A DNA stretch of 13,343 nt from DATFRX01 sp035630615 (lineage in GTDB: Bacteria > Actinomycetota > Actinomycetes > Propionibacteriales > Nocardioidaceae). Every line of letters begins with the position of its first letter. Position 1 is the stretch's first letter. This document shows positions 1 through 8,769 of the stretch, piece after piece. The notes beneath the pieces are model-generated. The model was given only the letters and a program-made list of their open reading frames with translations, was not told the origin of the DNA and ran no database searches. The stretch covers positions 1 through 13,343 of the forward strand of contig DASQKI010000076.1 in the NCBI GenBank assembly GCA_035630615.1, read 5' to 3'. Made by a program: the position numbers and the translations under genes.

Positions 1-30
1 CAGGCACCCGAAAGGTTGAGCCGGGACAGC

Positions 31-67
31 GATCGGCCCCGCCCCCACGAAGGGGACGGGGCCGATC
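31..67 (-). terminator. Terminator hairpin of the str operon, after tuf
   Basis: Bases 31-41 (GATCGGCCCCG) pair perfectly with 57-67, followed by one C/A mismatch and four more G-C pairs (43-46 with 52-55) around the loop ACGAA. In the minus-strand direction the hairpin begins 25 nt past the tuf stop codon. No U-tract follows it, which is common for GC-rich actinobacterial terminators. Bases 1-30 beyond it show no gene. Confidence 0.85.
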
Positions 68-92
68 GGTTGCTGTACGGCGTGCGGCTAGC

Positions 93-1286
<1,194 letters not shown>

Positions 1287-1332
1287 TGGGGGCTCCTCCT
1301 CGATTCGCTTTCCTACGCCGTACGCGTATCGC

Positions 1333-1353
1333 TGGACCTTACCCGAAGGTCCA
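1333..1353 (-). other. Small hairpin in the fusA-tuf gap
   Basis: TGGACCTT (1333-1340) pairs perfectly with AAGGTCCA (1346-1353) around a 5-nt loop. The 8-bp stem starts 2 nt after the fusA stop codon. It has no U-tract, and tuf has its own strong ribosome-binding site after it. It may be a partial terminator or an RNA-processing or stability element that tunes tuf against fusA. No convincing separate tuf promoter was seen in the gap. Confidence 0.5.
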
Positions 1354-1355
1354 TG

Positions 1356-3458
1356 TCATTCGCCTCGGGCCTTCTTGATGATCTCGTCCGCCACTGTCGT
1401 CGGGACTTCGGCATACGAGTCAAACTGCATGGAGTACACCGCGCGACCTGACGTCTTCGAGCGCAGATCACCGACGTATCCGAACATCTCCGACAAGGGC
1501 ACCAGTGCCTTCACCAGGCGTGCCCCGCCGACCGCCTCGTCCATGGCCTGGATGTGGCCGCGACGGGCGTTGAGGTCGCCGATCACGTCGCCCATGTAGT
1601 CGTCGGGCGTCGTCACCTCGACCGCCATCATGGGCTCGAGCAGCACCGGCTGCGCCTTGCGGGCGGCCTCCTTGAAGGCCATCGAGCCCGCGATCTTGAA
1701 CGCCAGCTCCGAGGAGTCGACGTCGTGGTATTGGCCGTCCTGAAGGGTGACCTTGATGTCGACCATCGGGTAGCCGGCGAGCACGCCGAACTCCATGGCC
1801 TCCTGGGCGCCCTCGTCCACCGCGGGGATGTACTCGCGAGGGACCCGGCCCCCCCTGATCGCGTCGATGAACTCGTAGCCACCGTCGCCGTCGCCGCCGG
1901 TGGGTTCGAGGTCGATGTTGACCTTGGCGAACTGGCCGGAGCCACCGGTCTGCTTCTTGTGGGTGTAGGTGACGCCGGTGACCGGACGCTTGATCGTCTC
2001 GCGGTAGGCGACCTGCGGCTTGCCGACGTTGGCCTCGACGCGGAACTCGCGCTTCATCCGGTCGACCAGCACCTCGAGGTGCAGCTCGCCCATGCCGGCG
2101 ATGATCGTCTGCCCGGTCTCCTCGTCGGTACGGACAGTGAACGTCGGGTCCTCGTCGGACAGGCGCTGGATCGCCGTACCCAGCTTGTCCTGATCGCCCT
2201 TGCTCTTGGGCTCGATCGCGATGTGGATCACCGGAGCTGGGAACGTCATCGACTCGAGGACGACCGGGTTGCTCTGGTCGCACAGCGTCTCACCGGTCGT
2301 GGTGTCCTTCAGACCCATGACCGCGACGATGTGCCCGGCGCCGATGCTGGCGATCTCCTCACGCTTGTTGGCGTGCATCCGGTAGATCTTGCCGATCCGC
2401 TCGCGGCGACCCTTGGTCGGGTTGAGGACCTGAGTGCCGGTCTCGAGCCGGCCCGAGTAGACGCGGATGTAGGTCAGTTTGCCGAGGTGCGGGTCGGCCA
2501 TGATCTTGAACGCGAGCGCCGAGAACGGCTCGGCCTCGTTGGGCTTACGGACGACGACCGTCTCTCCGTCGACGGAGTGCCCCTCGATCGCGGGCACGTC
2601 GGCAGGCGACGGGAGGTAGGCGACGACCGCGTCGAGCAGCGGCTGCACCCCCTTGTTCTTGAACGCTGTGCCGCACAACACCGGGGTCAGCTTGTTGGCC
2701 ACCGTCGCGCGCTGGATCGCGGCCCGGAGTGCGTCGACCTCGGGCTCCTGACCCTCGAGGTAGAGCTCCATCATCTCGTCGTCGGCCTCGGCGATCGTCT
2801 CGAACAGTCGGTCACGCCACTCGCGGGCCGCCTCGACGTGGGTAGCCGGGATCTCCTCGACGGTGTAGTCCTCGCCCTTGACGGTCTCGCCACGCCAGGT
2901 GAGGGCGCGCAGCTCGACCAGGTCGACGACGCCGATGAAATCAGCCTCGGTGCCGATCGGCAGCTGCAACACGAGCGGGGTCGCGGCCAGCCGGTTTTCG
3001 ATCATCTCGACGCAGCGGTGAAACTCCGCGCCGGTGCGGTCGAGCTTGTTGACGAAGCAGATCCGCGGCACGCGGTAGCGGTCGGCCTGCCGCCAGACGG
3101 TCTCGGACTGGGGCTCGACGCCGGCGACACCGTCGAAGACGGCGACGGCGCCATCGAGCACGCGCAGCGAACGCTCCACCTCGACGGTGAAGTCGACGTG
3201 CCCGGGCGTGTCCAGGATGTTGATCGTGTGGTCTTTCCACGTACAGGTCGTCGCGGCCGACGTGATCGTGATGCCGCGCTCCTGTTCCTGTTCCATCCAG
3301 TCCATCGTGGCGGCGCCCTCGTGGACCTCGCCAATCTTGTAGTTGATGCCGGTATAGAACAGGATCCGCTCGGTCGTCGTCGTCTTGCCGGCGTCGATGT
3401 GCGCCATGATGCCGATGTTGCGTACTCGGCTCAGGTCGGTAGTGATCTCGACTGCCAC
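1356..3458 (-). CDS. fusA: Translation elongation factor G (EF-G)
   Basis: This is EF-G, the cytosolic GTPase that drives ribosomal translocation and, with ribosome recycling factor, splits post-termination ribosomes. It has 700 residues, the usual length. G-domain motifs are AHIDAGKTT (19-27), the RGITI switch region (61-65), DTPGH (83-87) and NKLD (137-140). Later domains are complete, including the region HKKQTGGSGQFAKV typical of domain IV, and the protein ends normally with KKARGE. The start is GTG at 3456-3458, with GAGGAAG 8 nt upstream. It lies 95 nt after rpsG and 69 nt before tuf, in the order typical of the str operon. No truncation or frameshift was seen. Confidence 0.99.
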   Translation of the reverse strand: MAVEITTDLSRVRNIGIMAHIDAGKTTTTERILFYTGINYKIGEVHEGAATMDWMEQEQERGITITSAATTCTWKDHTINILDTPGHVDFTVEVERSLRVLDGAVAVFDGVAGVEPQSETVWRQADRYRVPRICFVNKLDRTGAEFHRCVEMIENRLAATPLVLQLPIGTEADFIGVVDLVELRALTWRGETVKGEDYTVEEIPATHVEAAREWRDRLFETIAEADDEMMELYLEGQEPEVDALRAAIQRATVANKLTPVLCGTAFKNKGVQPLLDAVVAYLPSPADVPAIEGHSVDGETVVVRKPNEAEPFSALAFKIMADPHLGKLTYIRVYSGRLETGTQVLNPTKGRRERIGKIYRMHANKREEIASIGAGHIVAVMGLKDTTTGETLCDQSNPVVLESMTFPAPVIHIAIEPKSKGDQDKLGTAIQRLSDEDPTFTVRTDEETGQTIIAGMGELHLEVLVDRMKREFRVEANVGKPQVAYRETIKRPVTGVTYTHKKQTGGSGQFAKVNIDLEPTGGDGDGGYEFIDAIRGGRVPREYIPAVDEGAQEAMEFGVLAGYPMVDIKVTLQDGQYHDVDSSELAFKIAGSMAFKEAARKAQPVLLEPMMAVEVTTPDDYMGDVIGDLNARRGHIQAMDEAVGGARLVKALVPLSEMFGYVGDLRSKTSGRAVYSMQFDSYAEVPTTVADEIIKKARGE

Positions 3459-3522
3459 TTGCGGTGCTTCCTCTTAGTTCAAATGCTTGTGGTTGCCGCG
3501 TGTGCGCGCGCTGTCATATGCC

Positions 3523-3540
3523 TCGGATCATGCGATCCGA
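3523..3540 (-). other. Small hairpin in the rpsG-fusA gap
   Basis: TCGGATC (3523-3529) pairs perfectly with GATCCGA (3534-3540) around a 4-nt loop. It sits 13 nt after the rpsG stop, inside the 95-nt gap before fusA. It could be an attenuator, a processing site, or part of S7 autoregulation. In E. coli, S7 binds the rpsL-rpsG gap, which is absent here because those two genes overlap. The role is unproven. Confidence 0.4.
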
Positions 3541-3553
3541 AGTTGACCGCGGC

Positions 3554-4024
3554 TCACCAGCGGTAGTGGGCGAATGCCTTGTTGGCCTCAGCCATCTTGT
3601 GGGTGTCCTCGCGCTTCTTGACCGAACCGCCGAGCCCGTTGCTGGCGTCGAGCAATTCGTTCATCAGGCGCTCGGACATCGTCTTCTCGCGACGCTCGGC
3701 GGCGTAGTGGACGAGCCAGCGCAGCGCGAGAGTCGTGGACCGGCCGGCCTTGACCTCGACCGGGACCTGGTAGGTGGCGCCACCGACACGACGGCTCTTG
3801 ACCTCGAGGGTCGGCTTGACGTTGTCGAGGGCGCGCTTGAGCGTGACGACGGGATCGGTCCCGCTCTTGTCGCGGGTGCCCTCGAGCGCGGTGTAGACGA
3901 TGCGCTGGGCGACCTGCTTCTTGCCGTCCTTGAGCACCTTGCTGATCAGCTGCGTGACGAGGGGGCTGCTGTAGACCGGGTCAACGTCGACCGGCCGCCT
4001 CGGTGCCGGGCCCTTGCGAGGCAT
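3554..4024 (-). CDS. rpsG: 30S ribosomal protein S7
   Basis: This is S7, the primary binding protein that organises the 3' major domain of 16S rRNA and lies near the E-site tRNA. It has 156 residues, the standard length, beginning MPRKGPAPRRPVDVDPVY and ending FAHYRW. Family-typical stretches such as RRVGGATYQVPVEV and LRWLV are present. The ATG start shares one base with the rpsL stop (TGATG on the minus strand). Its ribosome-binding site AAGGAG, 8 nt upstream at 4033-4038, lies within the codons for the lysine-rich tail of rpsL. This points to tight translational coupling with S12. It is the second gene of the str operon. Confidence 0.99.
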   Translation of the reverse strand: MPRKGPAPRRPVDVDPVYSSPLVTQLISKVLKDGKKQVAQRIVYTALEGTRDKSGTDPVVTLKRALDNVKPTLEVKSRRVGGATYQVPVEVKAGRSTTLALRWLVHYAAERREKTMSERLMNELLDASNGLGGSVKKREDTHKMAEANKAFAHYRW

Positions 4025-4398
4025 CAGCTCTTCTCCTTCTTCATGCCGTACTGACTGCGCGCCTGCTTGCGGCCCTTCACACCCTGGGTGTCGAGTGCGC
4101 CGCGGATCACCTTGTAGCGGACACCGGGCAGGTCGCGAACCCGACCGCCTCGCACCAAAACGATGGAGTGCTCCTGCAGGTTATGGCCGACGCCGGGGAT
4201 GTAGGCGGTCACCTCGATGCCGCTGGTGAGCCGGACCCGAGCCACCTTGCGCAGCGCGGAGTTGGGCTTCTTCGGCGTCGTCGTGTAGACACGCGTGCAC
4301 ACGCCACGCCGTTGGGGCGAGCCCTTCAGCGCAGGGGTCTTGGTCTTGGTCGCCTTGTCCTGGCGGCCCTTGCGGACCAGCTGTTGGATCGTGGGCAC
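4024..4398 (-). CDS. rpsL: 30S ribosomal protein S12, with natural Arg at position 88
   Basis: This is S12, the small-subunit protein at the decoding centre that affects accuracy and streptomycin response. The start is GTG at 4396-4398, giving 124 residues that begin MPTIQQLVRKGR, as in other actinobacterial S12 proteins; a longer in-frame opening to 4515 is not used. A modest GAGAGAAG element lies about 6 nt upstream. The decoding loops are intact: TTPKKPNS holds Lys43, and RGGRVRDLPGVRY holds residue 88. Residue 88 is Arg (codon CGC), where E. coli and M. tuberculosis have Lys; Lys88Arg is a known streptomycin-resistance change. CGC differs from both lysine codons at all three bases, so this is not a recent point mutation. 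It is the first gene of the str operon and overlaps rpsG by one base. Confidence 0.98.
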   Translation of the reverse strand: MPTIQQLVRKGRQDKATKTKTPALKGSPQRRGVCTRVYTTTPKKPNSALRKVARVRLTSGIEVTAYIPGVGHNLQEHSIVLVRGGRVRDLPGVRYKVIRGALDTQGVKGRKQARSQYGMKKEKS

Positions 4399-4615
4399 CG
4401 CGCGCTTCTCTCTTTCGTCGCCTGCTGTTCGTTGTGCGAGATGTCGTCTTCTCGCGTCGTGTCGTGTCGTGGCCGGCCAAACGACCCCCGCGCTCGGGCG
4501 TGTCACGGGGGGCACGTCGAGCCCGTCGCAGTTGCGGCGAGGGAGTCGGGTTCACGCGGCCCGGTGAGCAATGTCTTGGTGGCACACGTGATGGCCTGGG
4601 CCAGCCCAGGCACGG
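4399..4615 (-). other. Long 5' leader of the str operon mRNA
   Basis: If transcription starts near 4615, about 217 nt precede the rpsL start. No protein gene was seen here. Structures visible are a 7-bp stem, GCCTGGG (4594-4600) with CCCAGGC (4605-4611), that would form almost at the 5' end of the RNA; three tandem GTCGT units (4456-4470, plus-strand reading); and a possible stem pairing 4466-4470 with 4481-4485 around GGCCGGCCAA. No known riboswitch or ribosomal-protein leader was recognised. Confidence 0.45.
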
Positions 4616-4621
4616 AGTTGA

Positions 4622-4650
4622 AGGCTACCCGAGCGCTGACCTGCGGTCAA
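4622..4650 (-). promoter_or_regulatory. Predicted promoter of the str operon (rpsL)
   Basis: Reading the minus strand, TTGACC (4650-4645) is followed by a 17-nt spacer and TAGCCT (4627-4622). This is close to the housekeeping sigma consensus and to the TAnnnT -10 box of Actinobacteria. It lies 32 nt beyond the stop codon of the upstream flavoprotein gene, so str genes can be transcribed independently of that operon. Confidence 0.75.
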
Positions 4651-4681
4651 AATCGGCCGAGGTGGGGCACGTACGGCGTCA

Positions 4682-7474
4682 TCATGCCGAGTCGGCTCGA
4701 CTGGCGTCGGCGATCACCTCGGCGAGGTGGCGCGAGCGTACGCCGAGGAGGTCGTCGAGCTGGGTGCGACAGGAGAAGCCGTCGGCCAACACGGACGCGT
4801 CCGGCGCCTCGCGTACGGCCGGCAGCAGGTCGTGCTCGGCGATCGCGACCGATACGTCGTAGTGGCCGCGTTCGACGCCGAAGTTGCCGGCCAGCCCGCA
4901 GCACCCGCCGACCGACGTGACCTCGGCGCCGGCGTCGGCCAGCAGCCGCCGGTCGGTCTCCCAGCCGAGCACGGCGGCGTGGTGGCAGTGCGGTTGCGCC
5001 ACGAAGGCGACACCGGACAGATCGGGCGGCTCCCACCCGTCGGTCGCGGTCAACTGTTCGGCGAGCGTCCTCGTGTGCTCGGCGACCGACCGAGCGGCGT
5101 CGGAGTCGAGCAGGTCGGTCGCATCGTGGCGCAGCACCGCCATGCAGGACGGCTCCAGGCCCACGATCGCGGCGCCGTCGCGTACGTAGCCGTCGAGCAT
5201 CTCCACCGTGCGGGTGAGCTGGCGTCGAGCCGCGTCGAGCTGCCCGGTGCTGATCAGGGTCAGACCGCAGCAGGCGCGCCGGTCGGGCACCTCGACGCGG
5301 TAGCCCGCAGCCTCGAGCACCTCGACCGCGGCCCGACCCGTCTGCGGCGCGAGATGGTCGGTGAAGGTGTCGGCGAAGACGACGACCCGATCGCCGCCGC
5401 GGGCCGGCTCGCGTCGCCGCGCCCACGCGCGGAACGTCTCGGTCGCAAGCGAGGGCAGCGACCGACGCCGGTCGACCCCGGCGGCCCACTTGCCGAGCCG
5501 ACCGAGCGGGCGGCTCGCCATGGCGGCGTTGGCCAGCCGCGGGGTACGCGACGCAACGCCGAGCCAGCGCGGCAGCCGACCCAGGCTGTAGTGGGCCCGC
5601 GGTCGCAGCCGCCCCTTGTAGGCCTCGTGGAGCACCTGAGCCTTATAGGTGGCCATGTCGACGCCGGTCGGACAGTCGCGGGCACATCCCTTGCAGGACA
5701 GGCAAAGGTCGAGCGCCTCGTGCACCTCGGGCGACCGCCATCCGCCGTCGACGAGGTCGCCCCGGACCATCTCCTGCAGGACGCGCGCCCGACCTCGTGT
5801 GGAGTCTTTCTCGTCCCGCGTCGCGACGTAGGACGGGCACATGACCTGACCCGACCGGGTGCCGTCGGCGATGCAGCGGCCGACCCCGGTGCAGCGGTGC
5901 ACCTGCTCGGCCAGCGACCCCGACAACCTGATCGGGCCAGAGGTCCGCAGGTCGGCGTCGAGCGCGCGAGGCCGCACGAGTACGCCCGGGTTCAGCAGGT
6001 CGTCGCGGTCGAAGACGTCCTTGACCGCGGCGAAGAGGTCGACGACCTCCGACGGGTACATCAGCGGCAGCAGCTCCGAACGGGCCCGGCCGTCACCGTG
6101 CTCCCCCGACAGCGACCCGCCGTACGTCGCGACCAGCCGCGCTCCCTCGGTGACGAAGTCGCGGAATCGACGCGGCCCGCCGGCGTCGGTCAACGGGAAG
6201 TCGATCCGGATGTGCAGGCACCCGTCGCCGAAGTGTCCGTACGGCACACCGTCGAGCCCATGCGATCGGAGCAGGCCGTCGAACTCACGCAGGTAGGCGC
6301 CGAGCCGCTCGGGAGGCACCGCGGCGTCCTCCCAGCCGGAGTACGCCGGACGCGGCAGGCTGATCGCGCCGAGGCCCGCCCCGTCCTCTCGGATCCGCCA
6401 CAACGCCGCCGTCTCCGCTGCATCGGCGACCACCCGGGCATCGAGGGCGCCGACGGCGGCCACCAACCGTTCGGCGGTCGATGCCACCTCCGCGTCGGAG
6501 TCTCCGGCCAGCTCGACGAGCAGCCAGCCGGTGCCACGGGGCAGCTCCGGCACCGCCCCTGGACCGCGTCGGCCGCGAACCACGTCGACCAGCCTGGTGT
6601 CGATGCCCTCGCAGGCCACCGGCCGATGCTCGAGCACCGACGGCACCGCGTCGGCCGCGGCGTACACGGTCTCGTAGCCGAGCACGACGAGTCGGGTGCG
6701 CGCCGGCTCTGGCACCAATCGCACGGTGGCGCCGGTGACGACCGCGAGGGTGCCTTCGCTGCCGACGAGTGCCTTGGCGACGTCGAAGCCCCGCTCGGGC
6801 AACAGGTGCTCCAACGCATACCCCGAGCCCTGCCGGTCGAAGCGGCCGAGATGCGTGCGGATGGGCCCGAGCGCACCGTCAACGAGCCGACCCAGCGCGG
6901 CGAGGGGCGGCGACTCACCAGCGTCGTGGCCGGTCCGTAGTCGTAGCGTCTGGCCGTCGATCGTGAGCGCGTCGAGGCCGACGACGGTGTCGGCGGTCCG
7001 GCCGTACCCCAAGGCACGGGAACCGCAGGCGTTGTTGCCGATCATGCCGCCGATCGTGCAGCGGCTGTGCGTCGACGGATCGGGTCCGTAGCGCAGACCG
7101 TGCGGCCGGGCCGCCCGCTGCAGCGTCGCGTGCACGACGCCGGGCTCGACCACTGCCGTGCCGCTGTCCGGGTCGACCGAGATCACCCGGTTGAGATGCC
7201 GGCTCGTGTCGACGACCACGCCGGCGCCGACGGCGTTGCCGGCAATCGACGTGCCGGCGCCGCGCATCGTCAAGGGCGTGTCGGTGGTCCGGCAGACCTC
7301 GACGGCCGCCGCCAGTTGGTCAGCGTGCCGCGGCCGCACGACGACCTGGGGCGGCACCCGGTAGAGCGACGCGTCGCTGCTGTAGAGCGCCCGAGCAAGG
7401 GACGAGTCGTCGACGTCGCCGACGCCGGCACGACGAAGGCTGTGCGTGAGGTCGCTCGCGGAGACGGCGATCAC
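4682..7474 (-). CDS. FAD/Fe-S 2-hydroxyacid dehydrogenase, probable D-2-hydroxyglutarate dehydrogenase
   Basis: This 930-residue flavoprotein resembles a fusion of GlcD-type and GlcF-type subunits, an architecture shared with E. coli YdiJ. The FAD-binding domain covers about 40-255, with RGAGTSIAGN (71-80) and the GPDPST/IGGMIGNNACG region (130-151). The substrate-binding domain runs to about 500, with GHFGDGCLH (413-421) and SGEHGDG (456-462) matching the metal/substrate site of D-2-hydroxyglutarate and D-lactate dehydrogenases. Iron-sulfur cysteines follow at 528, 534 and 546, then CLSCKGCARDCP (591-602). Two CCG domains follow (CCG at 735-737 and 858-860). The start is GTG at 7472-7474, overlapping the HOT stop by 4 nt (GTGA); GTG at 7475-7477 is an alternative. 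No membrane segment was seen. The substrate is inferred mainly from the HOT neighbour; D-lactate, glycolate or another 2-hydroxyacid is possible. Confidence 0.85.
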   Translation of the reverse strand: MIAVSASDLTHSLRRAGVGDVDDSSLARALYSSDASLYRVPPQVVVRPRHADQLAAAVEVCRTTDTPLTMRGAGTSIAGNAVGAGVVVDTSRHLNRVISVDPDSGTAVVEPGVVHATLQRAARPHGLRYGPDPSTHSRCTIGGMIGNNACGSRALGYGRTADTVVGLDALTIDGQTLRLRTGHDAGESPPLAALGRLVDGALGPIRTHLGRFDRQGSGYALEHLLPERGFDVAKALVGSEGTLAVVTGATVRLVPEPARTRLVVLGYETVYAAADAVPSVLEHRPVACEGIDTRLVDVVRGRRGPGAVPELPRGTGWLLVELAGDSDAEVASTAERLVAAVGALDARVVADAAETAALWRIREDGAGLGAISLPRPAYSGWEDAAVPPERLGAYLREFDGLLRSHGLDGVPYGHFGDGCLHIRIDFPLTDAGGPRRFRDFVTEGARLVATYGGSLSGEHGDGRARSELLPLMYPSEVVDLFAAVKDVFDRDDLLNPGVLVRPRALDADLRTSGPIRLSGSLAEQVHRCTGVGRCIADGTRSGQVMCPSYVATRDEKDSTRGRARVLQEMVRGDLVDGGWRSPEVHEALDLCLSCKGCARDCPTGVDMATYKAQVLHEAYKGRLRPRAHYSLGRLPRWLGVASRTPRLANAAMASRPLGRLGKWAAGVDRRRSLPSLATETFRAWARRREPARGGDRVVVFADTFTDHLAPQTGRAAVEVLEAAGYRVEVPDRRACCGLTLISTGQLDAARRQLTRTVEMLDGYVRDGAAIVGLEPSCMAVLRHDATDLLDSDAARSVAEHTRTLAEQLTATDGWEPPDLSGVAFVAQPHCHHAAVLGWETDRRLLADAGAEVTSVGGCCGLAGNFGVERGHYDVSVAIAEHDLLPAVREAPDASVLADGFSCRTQLDDLLGVRSRHLAEVIADASRADSA

Positions 7475-8763
7475 CACAGGGTCAGCGAGCCGGCGAAGAT
7501 CGCCGCGATGTCGTCGGGGGTGACCGTCCGAGGGCAGGTCGCGAGCAGTCGCTGTTGCTTCAGGGTCCCCTCGACGAGGTCGTCGATGTCGTCGCGGCCA
7601 TAACCCACAGCGCCGATGCCCGGCGGGATGTCGATGTCGCGCATCAGCTCGGTGAGCACGGCCGGGAGCGTGTCGGCCGGGTCGGCCGCCGGGGTCGTGC
7701 CGGGCGCGAGCAGCTCGGCCGCGCGCAGGTGCCGATCCGGCGATGCCGGGAACGTGAAACGAAAGGCCTCTGGCGCGGTCAGCGACACCGACATGCCGTG
7801 CGGAACCATCGGCTCGTCGTCGGGATAGCCCTTGGGGTGGAAGTCTCGAACCCGCCCGGCGATCGGGTAGGCGTTGGCGTGCGGGATGTGGACGCCGGCG
7901 TTGCCGAAGCCCATCCCCGCGAACGTCGCCGCCATGGCCATGTCGACCCGGGCCTGGAGGTCGTCGCCGTCCTCGACCGCCCGGCGGAACGACCGGCTGA
8001 TCAACGACAGCGACTTCTCCGCCCACAGGTCGCCGACCGGGTTGGCCCCGCAGTACGGCACGCGCTGCTCGGGTCGCTTGCGCTCGAAGTCGGCGTACCA
8101 CTGAGCGGTGTAGCTCTCGAGCGCGTGGCACACGATGTCCATGCCGGACGACGCGGTGACCCCGGCCGGCTGGCTGACGGTCAGAACCGGGTCGACCACG
8201 GCGAGCGTCGGGCGCAGCCGGGGATGACTGATGCCGGTCTTCACCTTGAGCGCGACGACGTCCATGATGCAGACGGTCGTGCTCTCGGCGCCGGTGCCGG
8301 TCGTCGTCGGCACCGCGACCAGCGGGAGCAGTGGTTTCGTCGGCGCCTGGCCGCCGCCGACCGGCACGTTGATGTAGTCCATGAGCTCGCCGGGGTTGGT
8401 GGTCATGAGGTTGACCGCCTTCGCCGTGTCGATGCTCGAGCCGCCGCCGACCGCCACCAGCGCGTCGAACGGCCCGTGGTCGCGGGCGAACGCGATCGCG
8501 GCCCGCATGCTCTCATCGGTCGGCTCGACGTGCGACTGGTCGTAGACCGTCGCGGCGATGCCGAACTGGCCCACCTGCTCGGCGACGCGGGCCGGATGGC
8601 CGGTGGCCGCGACGCCCGGATCGGTGACGACCAGGGCGCGCGCGACGCCGTACTGGGCGAGGTCGTAGCCGATCTCGTCGGACGATCCGGCGCCGAACTT
8701 GAGCTGTGGCGCGCCGTACGTGAAGACCGACTCGGAGGCGGTCGGTGTGGTCGACTCAGCCAT
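7471..8763 (-). CDS. Hydroxyacid-oxoacid transhydrogenase (HOT/ADHFE1 family iron alcohol dehydrogenase)
   Basis: This 430-residue group III metal-dependent dehydrogenase follows human HOT (ADHFE1) almost throughout, more closely than ordinary bacterial Fe-alcohol dehydrogenases. Shared stretches are VEPTDES (79-85), FDALVAVGGGSSIDTAKA (99-116), VPTTTGTGAE (151-160), GFGNAGVH (285-292) and VPHG (320-323). Predicted metal ligands are Asp209, His213, His295 and His322, with a HOT-type insertion between the last two and Tyr299 in place of the histidine of FucO-type enzymes. HOT oxidises 4-hydroxybutyrate to succinic semialdehyde while reducing 2-oxoglutarate to D-2-hydroxyglutarate, using a tightly bound nicotinamide cofactor. 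The ATG at 8761-8763 follows a promoter by 6 nt, with no Shine-Dalgarno, so it is probably leaderless. It is co-transcribed with the flavoprotein and divergent from an FCD regulator. Another Fe-alcohol dehydrogenase activity is possible. Confidence 0.88.
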   Translation of the reverse strand: MAESTTPTASESVFTYGAPQLKFGAGSSDEIGYDLAQYGVARALVVTDPGVAATGHPARVAEQVGQFGIAATVYDQSHVEPTDESMRAAIAFARDHGPFDALVAVGGGSSIDTAKAVNLMTTNPGELMDYINVPVGGGQAPTKPLLPLVAVPTTTGTGAESTTVCIMDVVALKVKTGISHPRLRPTLAVVDPVLTVSQPAGVTASSGMDIVCHALESYTAQWYADFERKRPEQRVPYCGANPVGDLWAEKSLSLISRSFRRAVEDGDDLQARVDMAMAATFAGMGFGNAGVHIPHANAYPIAGRVRDFHPKGYPDDEPMVPHGMSVSLTAPEAFRFTFPASPDRHLRAAELLAPGTTPAADPADTLPAVLTELMRDIDIPPGIGAVGYGRDDIDDLVEGTLKQQRLLATCPRTVTPDDIAAIFAGSLTLW

Positions 8764-8769
8764 GGGCGA

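Noticed and set aside
1554..3566. A 670-codon plus-strand open frame opposite fusA
   Set aside because: It is antisense to a complete EF-G gene, and its composition, rich in Asp, Val, Leu and Arg, is what the reverse strand of GC-rich coding DNA gives. No domain was recognised.
4456..4470. Three GTCGT units considered as the start of a repeat or CRISPR array
   Set aside because: Only three 5-nt units without spacers. Recorded as part of the rpsL leader only.
4399..4515. N-terminal extension of S12 to an ATG at 4515
   Set aside because: S12 proteins begin at MPTIQQL. The 39 extra residues are Arg/Ala/Thr-rich, without family similarity, and lie in the leader.
4727..6940. A 737-codon plus-strand open frame opposite the flavoprotein gene
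   Set aside because: Shadow of the minus-strand gene: low-complexity Arg/Gly/Val/His-rich translation with no motif, while the minus-strand frame shows a full domain set.
7475..8131. Extension of the flavoprotein frame upstream to 8131
   Set aside because: The extra region is an out-of-frame translation of the HOT-like gene. The GTG overlapping the HOT stop codon gives a normal family N-terminus.
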